DNA of 64,000 bases from Streptomyces sp. TSRI0107 (GTDB taxonomy: Bacteria; Actinomycetota; Actinomycetes; Streptomycetales; Streptomycetaceae): contig NZ_LIVZ01000010.1 of assembly GCF_001905845.1 (NCBI RefSeq), positions 248,001-312,000 of the forward strand. The letters are read 5' to 3'. The translations under genes were made by a program, and so were the position numbers. Positions 8,237-15,508 of this stretch are shown here, one piece after another. The notes under the pieces were generated by a model, which was not told where the DNA came from, ran no database searches, and worked only from the letters and a program-made list of their open reading frames with translations. The stretch's first letter is position 1. Each line of letters opens with the position of its first letter.

Positions 8237-9036
8237 CGACCACCCTGGAGGTGCCGGGCCGGGCGGGCGAGTTCGTCAGGGAACTCGGCGGCCGCGCCCG
8301 CCTCCACGACCTGTACGACGACACCGGCTCCGGCGTCTACGACGACCTGTGCGCCGCCGACACCTCCGAACTGCGGGAGATCCTGCACCTGGTCCGCCGT
8401 ACCAAGGGCCCGGTGCTGGAACTGGCCGCGGGATCAGGCCGGCTGACGTTCCCGCTGCTCGCCACCGGCCGCGAGGTCACCGCCCTGGAACTGTCCCCGG
8501 GCATGCTGCGCCTGCTCACCGACCGCCTCGCCGAGGCGCCCGCGCGACTGCGCGAGCGGTGCCTGCCGGTGCGGGCCGACATGAGCCGCTTCGCGCTCGG
8601 GCGGCGGTTCGGCGCGATCGTGCTGGGCACGACGTCGGTGTCGCTGCTGGACGAGCACGGGCGGGCGGGCCTGTACCGGGCGGTCGGGGAGCATCTGCTG
8701 CCCGGCGGTTCCTTCCTGGTGTCGGTGATCGACCCGGCTCCCGGGGAGGTCGCCGACCCCGAGACCGAGTTCGCCGTCACCGGCGCCACCGGCCGCCGCT
8801 ACCGCATGGTCGAGCACTGGCCGCCCGCCGCGGCCACCCGCACGGTCACCGTCCTGCCCGCCGACCCGCCCGCCGAGGGCCCCGTCGACGTCTGCGTCTC
8901 CACGGTCCGGGTCGTCTCCGCCGACCTGCTGGCGGCCGAGCTGACCGGCGCCGGACTCGTCGTCCGCGCCCGGCACGCCCTGCCGGGCGGGGGACCCCGG
9001 CACCGCGAGGTGCTGCTGGAGGTGGGCACCGCATGA
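8233..9036 (+). CDS. mpaM: Daptide-type SAM-dependent methyltransferase (MpaM-like)
   Basis: A 267-residue class I methyltransferase. The SAM motif I is VLELAAGSGRLTFPLL (residues about 60-75), followed by the acidic VTALELSPGML and a motif III-like LLPGGSFLVSVIDP. In the daptide pathway the last step is dimethylation of the new C-terminal amine formed from Thr; this gene sits between the RRE protein and aminotransferase genes, with 4-base overlaps on both sides. GTG start at 8233. An N-terminal ~50-residue helical extension precedes the Rossmann core. Methylation of the sugar amine is an alternative role that sequence does not exclude. Confidence 0.83.
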   Translation: MTTTLEVPGRAGEFVRELGGRARLHDLYDDTGSGVYDDLCAADTSELREILHLVRRTKGPVLELAAGSGRLTFPLLATGREVTALELSPGMLRLLTDRLAEAPARLRERCLPVRADMSRFALGRRFGAIVLGTTSVSLLDEHGRAGLYRAVGEHLLPGGSFLVSVIDPAPGEVADPETEFAVTGATGRRYRMVEHWPPAAATRTVTVLPADPPAEGPVDVCVSTVRVVSADLLAAELTGAGLVVRARHALPGGGPRHREVLLEVGTA

Positions 9037-10295
9037 GCAACGCCCTGTGGCCGTCGCTGCTCGCCCCCGCCGACCACGGCCGTCCCGACCTGTGCGCGGT
9101 CGCCGCCTCCGGCGTCCGGCTGACCTTCGCCGACGGCCGCACCCGGCTGTGCGGCACCAGCGGACTGTGGAACACCAACCTCGGCTACGGCAACGAGGCC
9201 GTCGCCGCCGCCGTCCACGAGGCGCTGCTGAAGGCCTCGTACCTGAGCGTGTTCCGGTACGAGAACGACTACGCGCGCCGGGCCGCCGAGGCACTGGTGG
9301 AGCTGTGCGGCGCCGAGACGTACGGCAGGGTCCTGTTCTCCACCTCGGGCGGCGCGGCGAACGACCTCGTCATGAAGCTGGCCCGGCACTACCAGGCGCT
9401 GCGCGGCGAGACCCGCCGCACCCTGGTGGTGGGCCTGCGCGGCGGCTACCACGGTCTGACCTACGGCTCTCTCGCCCTGACCGGCGAGGACCTGGGCCAG
9501 CAGCTGTACGGCGTGGACCAGCGGCAGATCCGTCACGTCACACCGAACGACCTCGGCGAACTGGCCACCCTGATGGACCGCCAGGGCGCGCGGATCGCGG
9601 CCGTGGTGGTGGAGCCGGTGCTGGGCTCCGGCGCCGTACCGCTCACCGCCGAGTACGTGGCCGAGCTGCTGCGGCTGCGGGACGAGCACGGATTCCTGCT
9701 GGTCGCCGACGAGGTCGCGACCGGGTTCGGGCGGACCGGCACGTTCCTCGCCTCGCAGGGCTGGCCCGCGCCGCCCGACCTGGTGATCGTCTCCAAGGGG
9801 CTCACCAACGGCACCTGCGCGGCGGCCGCCGTGGTGGCCGCGCGGCCGGTGGCGGACGCCTTCGACACCGCCGGGGCCGTGCTCACCCACGCCGAGACCC
9901 AGGCCGGCACGCCCGCCACGTGCGCGGCGATCCTCGCCACCGTCGAGGAGACACGCAGGCTGGACGCGATCGCGGCGGGCCGCCGGCTCGCCGCCCGGCT
10001 CGACACCGCGCTGGACCGGCTGGTCGCCGAGGAGCCCGCGGTCACCGGCACCACCGGCACCGGCCTGTTCCGGTCGGTCCGGCTGTCCGGGCCGGACGGC
10101 ACGCCGCTGCCCGCGCCGCGGGTGCCGGAGCTGGTCGCGGCGATCCGGGAGGCCGGCGCGGTCGTCCACCCGGGCCCGTCCGGCATCCAGCTCATCCCCG
10201 CCCTGACCTACTCGGACGCGGAGCTGGACGAGCTGATGTGCCGGGTCGCCGACGGCATCGCCGCGTACGTGGCGACCGCGGGGGCCGCCGTATGA
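9033..10295 (+). CDS. mpaD: Daptide-type class III aminotransferase (MpaD-like)
   Basis: A 420-residue PLP-dependent class III (omega) aminotransferase. Visible motifs are the LGYGNEAV start region, FSTSGGAANDLVMKLARHY, GYHGLTYGSLA, VVVEPVLGSGAV, the cofactor-binding LLVADEVATGFGRTG and the PLP lysine in VIVSKGLTNG. In daptide biosynthesis this enzyme converts the C-terminal aminoketone left by oxidative decarboxylation of Thr into an amine. The start overlaps the methyltransferase stop (ATGA) and the stop overlaps the dehydrogenase start, so the three genes are coupled. Length and motifs are normal for the family. Confidence 0.88.
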   Translation: MSNALWPSLLAPADHGRPDLCAVAASGVRLTFADGRTRLCGTSGLWNTNLGYGNEAVAAAVHEALLKASYLSVFRYENDYARRAAEALVELCGAETYGRVLFSTSGGAANDLVMKLARHYQALRGETRRTLVVGLRGGYHGLTYGSLALTGEDLGQQLYGVDQRQIRHVTPNDLGELATLMDRQGARIAAVVVEPVLGSGAVPLTAEYVAELLRLRDEHGFLLVADEVATGFGRTGTFLASQGWPAPPDLVIVSKGLTNGTCAAAAVVAARPVADAFDTAGAVLTHAETQAGTPATCAAILATVEETRRLDAIAAGRRLAARLDTALDRLVAEEPAVTGTTGTGLFRSVRLSGPDGTPLPAPRVPELVAAIREAGAVVHPGPSGIQLIPALTYSDAELDELMCRVADGIAAYVATAGAAV

Positions 10296-11485
10296 GCCTC
10301 GGCTGGCACTGCCCGACCATGCTGATCGCCGGCCACGAGGGACTGTCCGTGTGGCTGGCCGAGCAGCCGGACGTCCGCACGGTGACCGTCCTCGCGGACC
10401 CGGCGGTCGCGCACGGCGAGATCACCGCGCTGGTCCGCGCCCAGATCGCCAAGGCCGGCCGCACCGACCGGGTGCTGACGGTCGCCGGCACCGGCGACCT
10501 GGCGTCCGCCGTCGCGCTCGCCGACCGGCTGGCCGGCACCGACCTGGTGGTCGGCGTGGGCGGGGGCTCGCTGCTCGACCGGGCCAAGCTGGCCGCGCTG
10601 CTGGGCGACCCGGCGGCCCGCGCCCGCCTGGCGGTGGCCCAGCGCGGCGGGCTGACCGCGCTGCCGCACGATCTGCGGCGCACGGCACGGCTGGTGGCGG
10701 TGCCCACGACCCTGGGCACCGGCACCGAGCTGAGCCCGGTCGCCTGCCTGGCGCGGGACGGCGGCAAGCGGCTGGTGCTGGGCAACGCCCTCCAGCCGGA
10801 CGTGGCCCTGCTGGACCCGGCGGCGACCGCGACGCTGCCGCGCGAACTCGTCGCCGAGGGCGTGCTGGAGGTGCTGTTCCGGGTCGCCGGGCTGTATGTC
10901 GGCGACCACCGGGACCTGCCGACGGAGGACGCGCTGGCGGTGGCCATGGCGGAGGCGGCGGTGCGGTACGGCAACGCGGCGCGCGACGCGTACGCGGCGG
11001 GCCGGGCGCCGGACGCCGCGCTGCGCACCGAGATCGCCAAGCTGAGCGGGCTCAGCCACCAGGGCTGGAGCGTGCTGGGGCGGGAGCCGTACTGCTGCCG
11101 CGGCTGGTACGTGGCCAACGAGCTCGCCTCGGTGTGCGGGGTGCGGAAGATGACCGCCGTCGCCGCGCTGCTGCCGCCGCTGTGGCGGGCGGTCGCCGAC
11201 GGGGACGCCCGCTGGGGCTCCGCGCGCCGCCTGCACGCGCTGTGGGAACGGCTGCGGGCGACCGATCCGCGGCTGCCGGGGGATCCGGCGGACGGGATCG
11301 CGGCGCTGATCGACGGCTGGGGCGTCGGGCGGCGGATCGTGGCGCCCGGCGTGGCCGAGGAGGTCGCGCGGCGCAGCGTCCGGGCCTGGGGTTCGGGGCT
11401 GCCGATGCTCGGCGCGTTCCGCGGCGCGGACATCGCGCGGCTCGTCGAGCGCACACAGACTTCCGGGTTTCCGGTCACGGCCTGA
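10292..11485 (+). CDS. mpaB: Daptide oxidative decarboxylase, iron-alcohol-dehydrogenase fold (MpaB-like)
   Basis: A 397-residue protein of the Fe-ADH/dehydroquinate-synthase-like superfamily. The NAD-binding GVGGGSLLDRAK and VPTTLGTGTELSPVA motifs are clear. In described daptide pathways this family oxidises the side-chain hydroxyl of the C-terminal Thr, and the resulting beta-keto acid loses CO2. I do not see the usual metal-binding His residues: the region after ELVAEGVLEVLFR and the place of the PHG motif (CGVRKMTAV) lack them, as if the protein works without the classical iron site or with other ligands. It ends 62 bases before the first precursor gene. Confidence 0.82.
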   Translation: MSLGWHCPTMLIAGHEGLSVWLAEQPDVRTVTVLADPAVAHGEITALVRAQIAKAGRTDRVLTVAGTGDLASAVALADRLAGTDLVVGVGGGSLLDRAKLAALLGDPAARARLAVAQRGGLTALPHDLRRTARLVAVPTTLGTGTELSPVACLARDGGKRLVLGNALQPDVALLDPAATATLPRELVAEGVLEVLFRVAGLYVGDHRDLPTEDALAVAMAEAAVRYGNAARDAYAAGRAPDAALRTEIAKLSGLSHQGWSVLGREPYCCRGWYVANELASVCGVRKMTAVAALLPPLWRAVADGDARWGSARRLHALWERLRATDPRLPGDPADGIAALIDGWGVGRRIVAPGVAEEVARRSVRAWGSGLPMLGAFRGADIARLVERTQTSGFPVTA

Positions 11486-11547
11486 CCGGTCGGCCCACGG
11501 AAACACGGATGCACAAAAGAAAAATGACCATGAAAGGGGGAGAAGAA

Positions 11548-11724
11548 ATGCTGCACTCTGTCGAGGTTCGTGAGCAGGACGAATTCGCGCTCGAACTCGG
11601 AATGCAGGAGCTGGAGGCCCTGGAGGCCCCGGGCTGGTGGTCGGTGACCGGCTACATCAGCGGCGCCGGTGTCGGTGGCGCGGTGACGTACTCCGTCGTC
11701 GCCACCGCGATCAGCGCGACCTGA
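11548..11724 (+). CDS. mpaA1: Daptide-type precursor peptide 1 (58 aa)
   Basis: A 58-residue precursor. The leader carries the FALELGMQELEALEAPG block shared with precursor 2. The presumed core begins around Gly29-Trp30-Trp31 and runs to the C-terminal ...ATAISAT, ending in Thr58, the residue that daptide enzymes decarboxylate, aminate and dimethylate. The core is hydrophobic and Gly/Ala/Val-rich, with Ser/Thr at 32, 34, 38, 47, 49, 53, 56 and 58, one Trp pair, two Tyr and no Cys. The ATG at 11548 is chosen because AAAGGGGGAGAAG precedes it; upstream in-frame ATGs at 11510 and 11531 lack such a site. The exact cleavage point is unknown. Confidence 0.88.
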   Translation: MLHSVEVREQDEFALELGMQELEALEAPGWWSVTGYISGAGVGGAVTYSVVATAISAT

Positions 11725-11772
11725 TCCGGAATCGATCACATTTCACCGAACGACATGAGAAGGAGGTGTTCC

Positions 11773-11952
11773 ATGCAGGACACCAAGGCTCCGTTCTCGC
11801 TCGACGACATGCCGGCCCTGGAGCTGGGCATGCAGGAGCTGGAGGCCATGGAGGCCCCCGGTTTCTGGAGCAACTTCAAGGAGGGCGTCTCCGTCTCCGT
11901 GGCCGTCAGCGCGGTCTACGGCGGCGTGGCCTCCGCGATCTCCGCGACCTGA
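11773..11952 (+). CDS. mpaA2: Daptide-type precursor peptide 2 (59 aa)
   Basis: A 59-residue paralog of precursor 1, 48 bases downstream, with a perfect AGGAGGT site before its ATG. Leader and boundary (ALELGMQELEAMEAPG) are nearly identical; the core differs (GFWSNFKEGVSVSVAV...) but ends in the same ...ASAISAT with Thr59 last. The core has Ser at 33, 40, 42, 46, 54 and 57, one Trp (32), one Tyr (49), Lys36 and no Cys. Conservation of leader and final five residues with a divergent middle is what is expected if the leader binds the RRE protein and the C terminus is the modification site. It may act with peptide 1 as a two-component product. Confidence 0.88.
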   Translation: MQDTKAPFSLDDMPALELGMQELEAMEAPGFWSNFKEGVSVSVAVSAVYGGVASAISAT

Positions 11953-12063
11953 TCCGTCGACCGGAGGGGTGCGCTCCGGCGCACTGTAGGATCCCGCGAG
12001 CGAATTTCCCGGACAACTTTCCGATGAGCGTACGTAGTTGAAATTTGTTCCGCTTGCGGAGTG

Positions 12064-12098
12064 CCGGCCCCGGTCGACTCATGACCTTCCGGGGCCGG
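12064..12098 (+). terminator. Hairpin after the precursor genes (attenuator or processing site)
   Basis: A perfect 10-bp stem (CCGGCCCCGG/CCGGGGCCGG) with a 15-nt loop lies 112 bases after the second precursor stop and before the transporter genes. There is no T tract. It may reduce read-through or protect the precursor mRNA 3' end. A smaller 6-bp hairpin (CCGGAG/CTCCGG) lies at 11961-11979. Confidence 0.5.
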
Positions 12099-12131
12099 TG
12101 CCCATGTGTCCGCCACGATGAAAGGAATCAC

Positions 12132-12329
12132 ATGTCGGAAAACGAGTCCTGGCGCGCGGCCAACGCGAAGCTCGCGCTGGTCATCCCGGTCCTCGTGGCG
12201 GGCATCGCCGTCAGTCAGGTGTCGCTCGACGGCTGGGCCGCCGACGGGCTGACCGTCTTCTGTGCCGCCGCCCTGATCGCCGTGCTGCTGCGCATCGGGC
12301 TCAACGCCCGTTCGGGAGGCGGACGGTGA
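12132..12329 (+). CDS. Small membrane protein of the daptide export operon
   Basis: A 65-residue protein I do not recognise. It has a short polar N terminus (MSENESWRAANAK) and two predicted membrane segments: ALVIPVLVAGIAVSQV (about residues 14-29) and LTVFCAAALIAVLLRIGL (about 38-56), with a basic tail. The ATG follows AAAGGA. The stop overlaps the ABC ATPase start (GTGA), so it is translated with the exporter. It could be a transporter accessory subunit or a self-immunity protein against the hydrophobic peptide; neither role is shown by sequence. Confidence 0.72.
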   Translation: MSENESWRAANAKLALVIPVLVAGIAVSQVSLDGWAADGLTVFCAAALIAVLLRIGLNARSGGGR

Positions 12330-13072
12330 CCGACACGGCCGTTGCCCGCTTCGACGGCGTGACGAAGCGGTTCGGTGACACGGCGGCCGTCGAGGACGTG
12401 TCCTTCGAGGTCCGTCCCGGCCGGATCGTCGGTCTCCTCGGCCGCAACGGCGCGGGCAAGACCACCTCGCTGCGCATGCTGCTCGGACTGACCCGGCCGA
12501 CCTCGGGCCGGGCCACCGTGTTCGGGCGGCCGTACGCCGAACTCCCCGGCGCCGAGCGCCGGGTGGGCGTCAGCATGGACGGCATCGGAACGCTGCCCGG
12601 CGTCACCGGGCGGCGGGAGCTGTCCATCTGGGCGCGGATGCTGGAGCTTCCCGCCTCGCGCGTGGACGAGGTGCTGGAGCAGACCGGCCTGACCGGGGCC
12701 GCCGACAAGAAGATCAAGGGCTACTCGACCGGTATGCGGCAGCGGCACGCGATGGCCGCCGCGCTGCTCGCCGACCCCGAGCTGCTGGTCCTCGACGAGC
12801 CGGCGAACGGCCTGGACCCGGACGGCATCCGCTGGCTGCGGACCTTCCTGCGGTCGCTCGCCGACCAGGGCCGCACGATCCTGCTGTCCAGCCATCTGCT
12901 GGCCGAGGTCGAGCAGACGGTCGACGACGTGGTCGTCCTCCAGCGCACCCTGCGCTACAGCGGGACGCTGGCCGAGCTGACCGAGGACGGGAAGCACGCC
13001 CTGGAGGATCGTTTCTTCGAGCTCGTGGGCACCGGAGCCGGCGGCGGGAACGGAGCAGTCGTCCATGCGTAA
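12326..13072 (+). CDS. ABC transporter ATP-binding protein (peptide export/immunity)
   Basis: A 248-residue ABC ATPase of the drug/lantibiotic export type. Walker A is GRNGAGKTTSLRM (about residues 39-51), the signature KGYSTGMRQRHAMA replaces LSGGQ as often in this subfamily, Walker B is LLVLDEPANGLDP, and the switch His lies in ILLSSHLL. GTG start overlaps the small membrane gene; the end overlaps the permease start by 8 bases. It should energise export of, or resistance to, the mature peptide together with the following permease. Confidence 0.88.
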   Translation: MTDTAVARFDGVTKRFGDTAAVEDVSFEVRPGRIVGLLGRNGAGKTTSLRMLLGLTRPTSGRATVFGRPYAELPGAERRVGVSMDGIGTLPGVTGRRELSIWARMLELPASRVDEVLEQTGLTGAADKKIKGYSTGMRQRHAMAAALLADPELLVLDEPANGLDPDGIRWLRTFLRSLADQGRTILLSSHLLAEVEQTVDDVVVLQRTLRYSGTLAELTEDGKHALEDRFFELVGTGAGGGNGAVVHA

Positions 13073-13808
13073 CGTCATCGCCGCCGAGTGGCGCAAGGCC
13101 TGGACCGGCTCCGCCTGGTGGCTGCTGCCGCTGTGCGGCGTCTTCCTGTCCGTCCTCGCGAGCAGCGGCTACGCGGCCCAGGCGGAGGAGCAGCTCGCCG
13201 ACCGGCAGACCGACCTCGTCGCCGTCACCGACGAGATGGTCCGCTCCTGGTTCATGCTGCTGCTCTTCTCCGCCCTGTTCGGCGCCGTCCTCGTCACCCG
13301 CGAGTTCGGCTCCGGCGCCATCCACCGCTCGGTGCTGCTCGGCGGCACCCGCGACCGGCTGTTCGCGGCCAAGCTGATCGTCGGCACCGCGATGGGCGTG
13401 CTGTACGCCGCCCTGGCCGCCGGCCTCGCCGCCGCCAGCCCGTACGTCTTCCTGCCCGGCATCGGCGAGTCCCCCGAATGGTCGGGGGACACCACCCTCA
13501 CCCTCCTCGGCGTGTTCACCGTGACCGTGCTCGGCGCCCCCTGGGGCGTGCTGCTCGGCTGGGTGCTGCGCAACCAGGTCGCCGCCGTCGGCACCCTGCT
13601 GGTGCTGACGCTGCTCGTCGACGAGTCGCTGCTGCGGCTCGTGCCGGACGCCGGCCGGTTCACCATGACCATCGCCATGAGCTCCGTCTACCGCGACGGC
13701 AAGCCCGAACTGCTCTCCGTCCCGGTCGCCTTGCTGGTCATCGGAGTGTGGCTGGCGCTCGCCGGGTTCGTGGGGCGGCGGCTGTTCACCCGGCGGGACC
13801 TGAACTGA
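13065..13808 (+). CDS. ABC-2 type transporter permease
   Basis: A 247-residue integral membrane protein with about six hydrophobic segments, of the ABC-2 permease type found beside lantibiotic-immunity ATPases. It begins with a cytosolic AAEWRKAWTGSAWWLL stretch, has the VLVTREFGSGAIHRSVL cytosolic motif typical of these permeases after the second segment, and ends FVGRRLFTRRDLN. The start overlaps the ATPase gene by 8 bases and the stop overlaps the protease start by one base (TGATG), showing tight co-expression. Confidence 0.85.
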   Translation: MRNVIAAEWRKAWTGSAWWLLPLCGVFLSVLASSGYAAQAEEQLADRQTDLVAVTDEMVRSWFMLLLFSALFGAVLVTREFGSGAIHRSVLLGGTRDRLFAAKLIVGTAMGVLYAALAAGLAAASPYVFLPGIGESPEWSGDTTLTLLGVFTVTVLGAPWGVLLGWVLRNQVAAVGTLLVLTLLVDESLLRLVPDAGRFTMTIAMSSVYRDGKPELLSVPVALLVIGVWLALAGFVGRRLFTRRDLN

Positions 13809-15478
13809 TGCGCGCGCTCCAGCTGTTGGAGAGGCGGCGGAGCCCCGCCCCCGCCCCGGCCGACCACCTCACCCGCCCCCGCCTCGCCCCCGACGTCCGC
13901 GTCCACGCCCCGCTGGCCACCGGCGCGCCCTGGGTGGTGCAGCGCGGCAGCCAGCAGTACCTGCGGGTCGGCGCCGACCTGGCCCGGCTGCTGCAGGTGC
14001 TCGACGGCGAGCGCGGCCACGCCGGTCTGGTGGCGGAGCTCGGCCCGCCGTGGACCGAGCAGGCCGTCGGCCGGGCGGTGGCGAGCCTCGGCGAGAAGGG
14101 CCTGCTGGACGACGGCAGCCGCAAACGGCACAGCGGCACCTGGTTCAAGTTCGTGCCGCCGCTCACCTTCCAGCTGACCCTGCTGAAGCCGGAGCGGCTG
14201 CTGAACGCCCTCGCCCCGCTGGTCGACCGGCTCGCGAACCGGGCCGGCGCGGTCGTCGCCGCCGTCCTCGCCCTCGGCGGCCTGCTCGCGCTCGTCGCGC
14301 AGGGCCCCGCCCTCGCCGGCGCGCTGGGCGAGCCGCTGCCGCTGGCCGTGCTGCTCGGCGTCTCGCTCGGCTCCACCGTGACGACCGCCCTGCACGAGAT
14401 CGGCCACGGCGCGGTCCTCACGTACTACGGCGGACGCCCCAGCCGCATGGGCGTGATGCTCTTCTACCTGACCCCCGCCTTCTTCTGCGACGTCTCCGAC
14501 GGCTGGCGGCTGCCGCACCGCGAGCAGCGGGTGCGGGTGGCGCTCGCCGGGATCGTCACCCAGGCGGTGGTCGCCGGCACGGCCGCCTTCGCGGCGCTCG
14601 CCACCGGCCTCGCGGGCGGCGCGCCCACGCTGCGCGCCGGACTGACCGTCTTCGCGGTCTCCACGTACGTCACCGGCGTCCTCAACCTGCTGCCGTTCGT
14701 GAAGCTCGACGGCTACCTGGCGCTGATGAGCCACCTCGACACCTCGCACCTGCGGGACCGCGCGATGACCGACGCGCGCCGCCTGGTGGCGCGGGTGCTG
14801 TTCGGCGGCCGGCGCTACGAACGGGAGCTGCCCGCGCTGCGCTGGGCCCCGGCGTTCGGCCTGGCCTGCATGGTCTTCCCGCTCTACCTGATCGGGCTGG
14901 CCCTCACCCTGTGGCTGGACATCCTCACCGGGCTCGGCGTGATCGGTGCCTCCGTGGTCCTCGCCGCGCTGGCCTACCTCGGCTACCGGGCCGGCAAGGG
15001 CGCCTCCCTGCTGGTCCGCGAGGCCCGCAAGGGGGGCGCCCGGATCTGGCGGCTGCTGCTCGCGGGCGCCGTCGCGGCGGCGGGGCTCGGCGCCGCGCTG
15101 GCCTTCGTCACCGTGCCGTACACGATCACCGGCGGGTTCGTCTCCGAGGACGGCCGCACCCGGCTGGTGCTGTCGGACGCCGCCGACCGGGCCGCCGTCC
15201 GCGAGGGCGCCGCCGTCACCCTGCAGCGCCGCGGGCTGGTGCTGCGCACGGACCTCGGCACGGCCACCGTGACCGGCGGGGCGAAGCCCGGCACCGCGCC
15301 GCTGTCGGCGTTCGTGCCGGTGCGCGAGGGCGACGAGCTGCCGGTACCGGCGTACGAGGTGCCGCTGGCGTTCGACGGCGGCACGGACGACCACGCGGGC
15401 CTGGCCCGGGTGGACGCGGGGGAACGGCCGCTGGGGGAGTGGCTGTACCTCTCCTACGTCGCGCCGGTCTGGCGCTGA
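13808..15478 (+). CDS. mpaP: Intramembrane metalloprotease with PqqD-like N-terminal domain (MpaP-like)
   Basis: A 556-residue membrane protein. Residues about 35-100 (WVVQRGSQQYLRVGADLARLLQVL...GEKGLLDDG, a PqqD-like wHTH) could bind the leader. The M50/site-2 protease motifs follow: HEIGH at residues 196-200 within a membrane helix and a second NLLPFVKLDGYLALMSHLD motif carrying the metal-ligand Asp. Several further membrane segments lie at about 350-450, and the C-terminal 120 residues form a soluble beta-rich extracytoplasmic domain. It probably cleaves the leader during export. The open frame extends upstream as a shadow of the permease; the ATG overlapping its stop is the best start. 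Confidence 0.84.
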   Translation: MRALQLLERRRSPAPAPADHLTRPRLAPDVRVHAPLATGAPWVVQRGSQQYLRVGADLARLLQVLDGERGHAGLVAELGPPWTEQAVGRAVASLGEKGLLDDGSRKRHSGTWFKFVPPLTFQLTLLKPERLLNALAPLVDRLANRAGAVVAAVLALGGLLALVAQGPALAGALGEPLPLAVLLGVSLGSTVTTALHEIGHGAVLTYYGGRPSRMGVMLFYLTPAFFCDVSDGWRLPHREQRVRVALAGIVTQAVVAGTAAFAALATGLAGGAPTLRAGLTVFAVSTYVTGVLNLLPFVKLDGYLALMSHLDTSHLRDRAMTDARRLVARVLFGGRRYERELPALRWAPAFGLACMVFPLYLIGLALTLWLDILTGLGVIGASVVLAALAYLGYRAGKGASLLVREARKGGARIWRLLLAGAVAAAGLGAALAFVTVPYTITGGFVSEDGRTRLVLSDAADRAAVREGAAVTLQRRGLVLRTDLGTATVTGGAKPGTAPLSAFVPVREGDELPVPAYEVPLAFDGGTDDHAGLARVDAGERPLGEWLYLSYVAPVWR

Positions 15479-15508
15479 CACCTGATGGAACACCGACGGG
15501 GATGAGCA

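Noticed and set aside
11548..11952. Lanthionine or labionin rings in the product
   Set aside because: Neither precursor has a cysteine, so these rings cannot form despite the LanKC gene.
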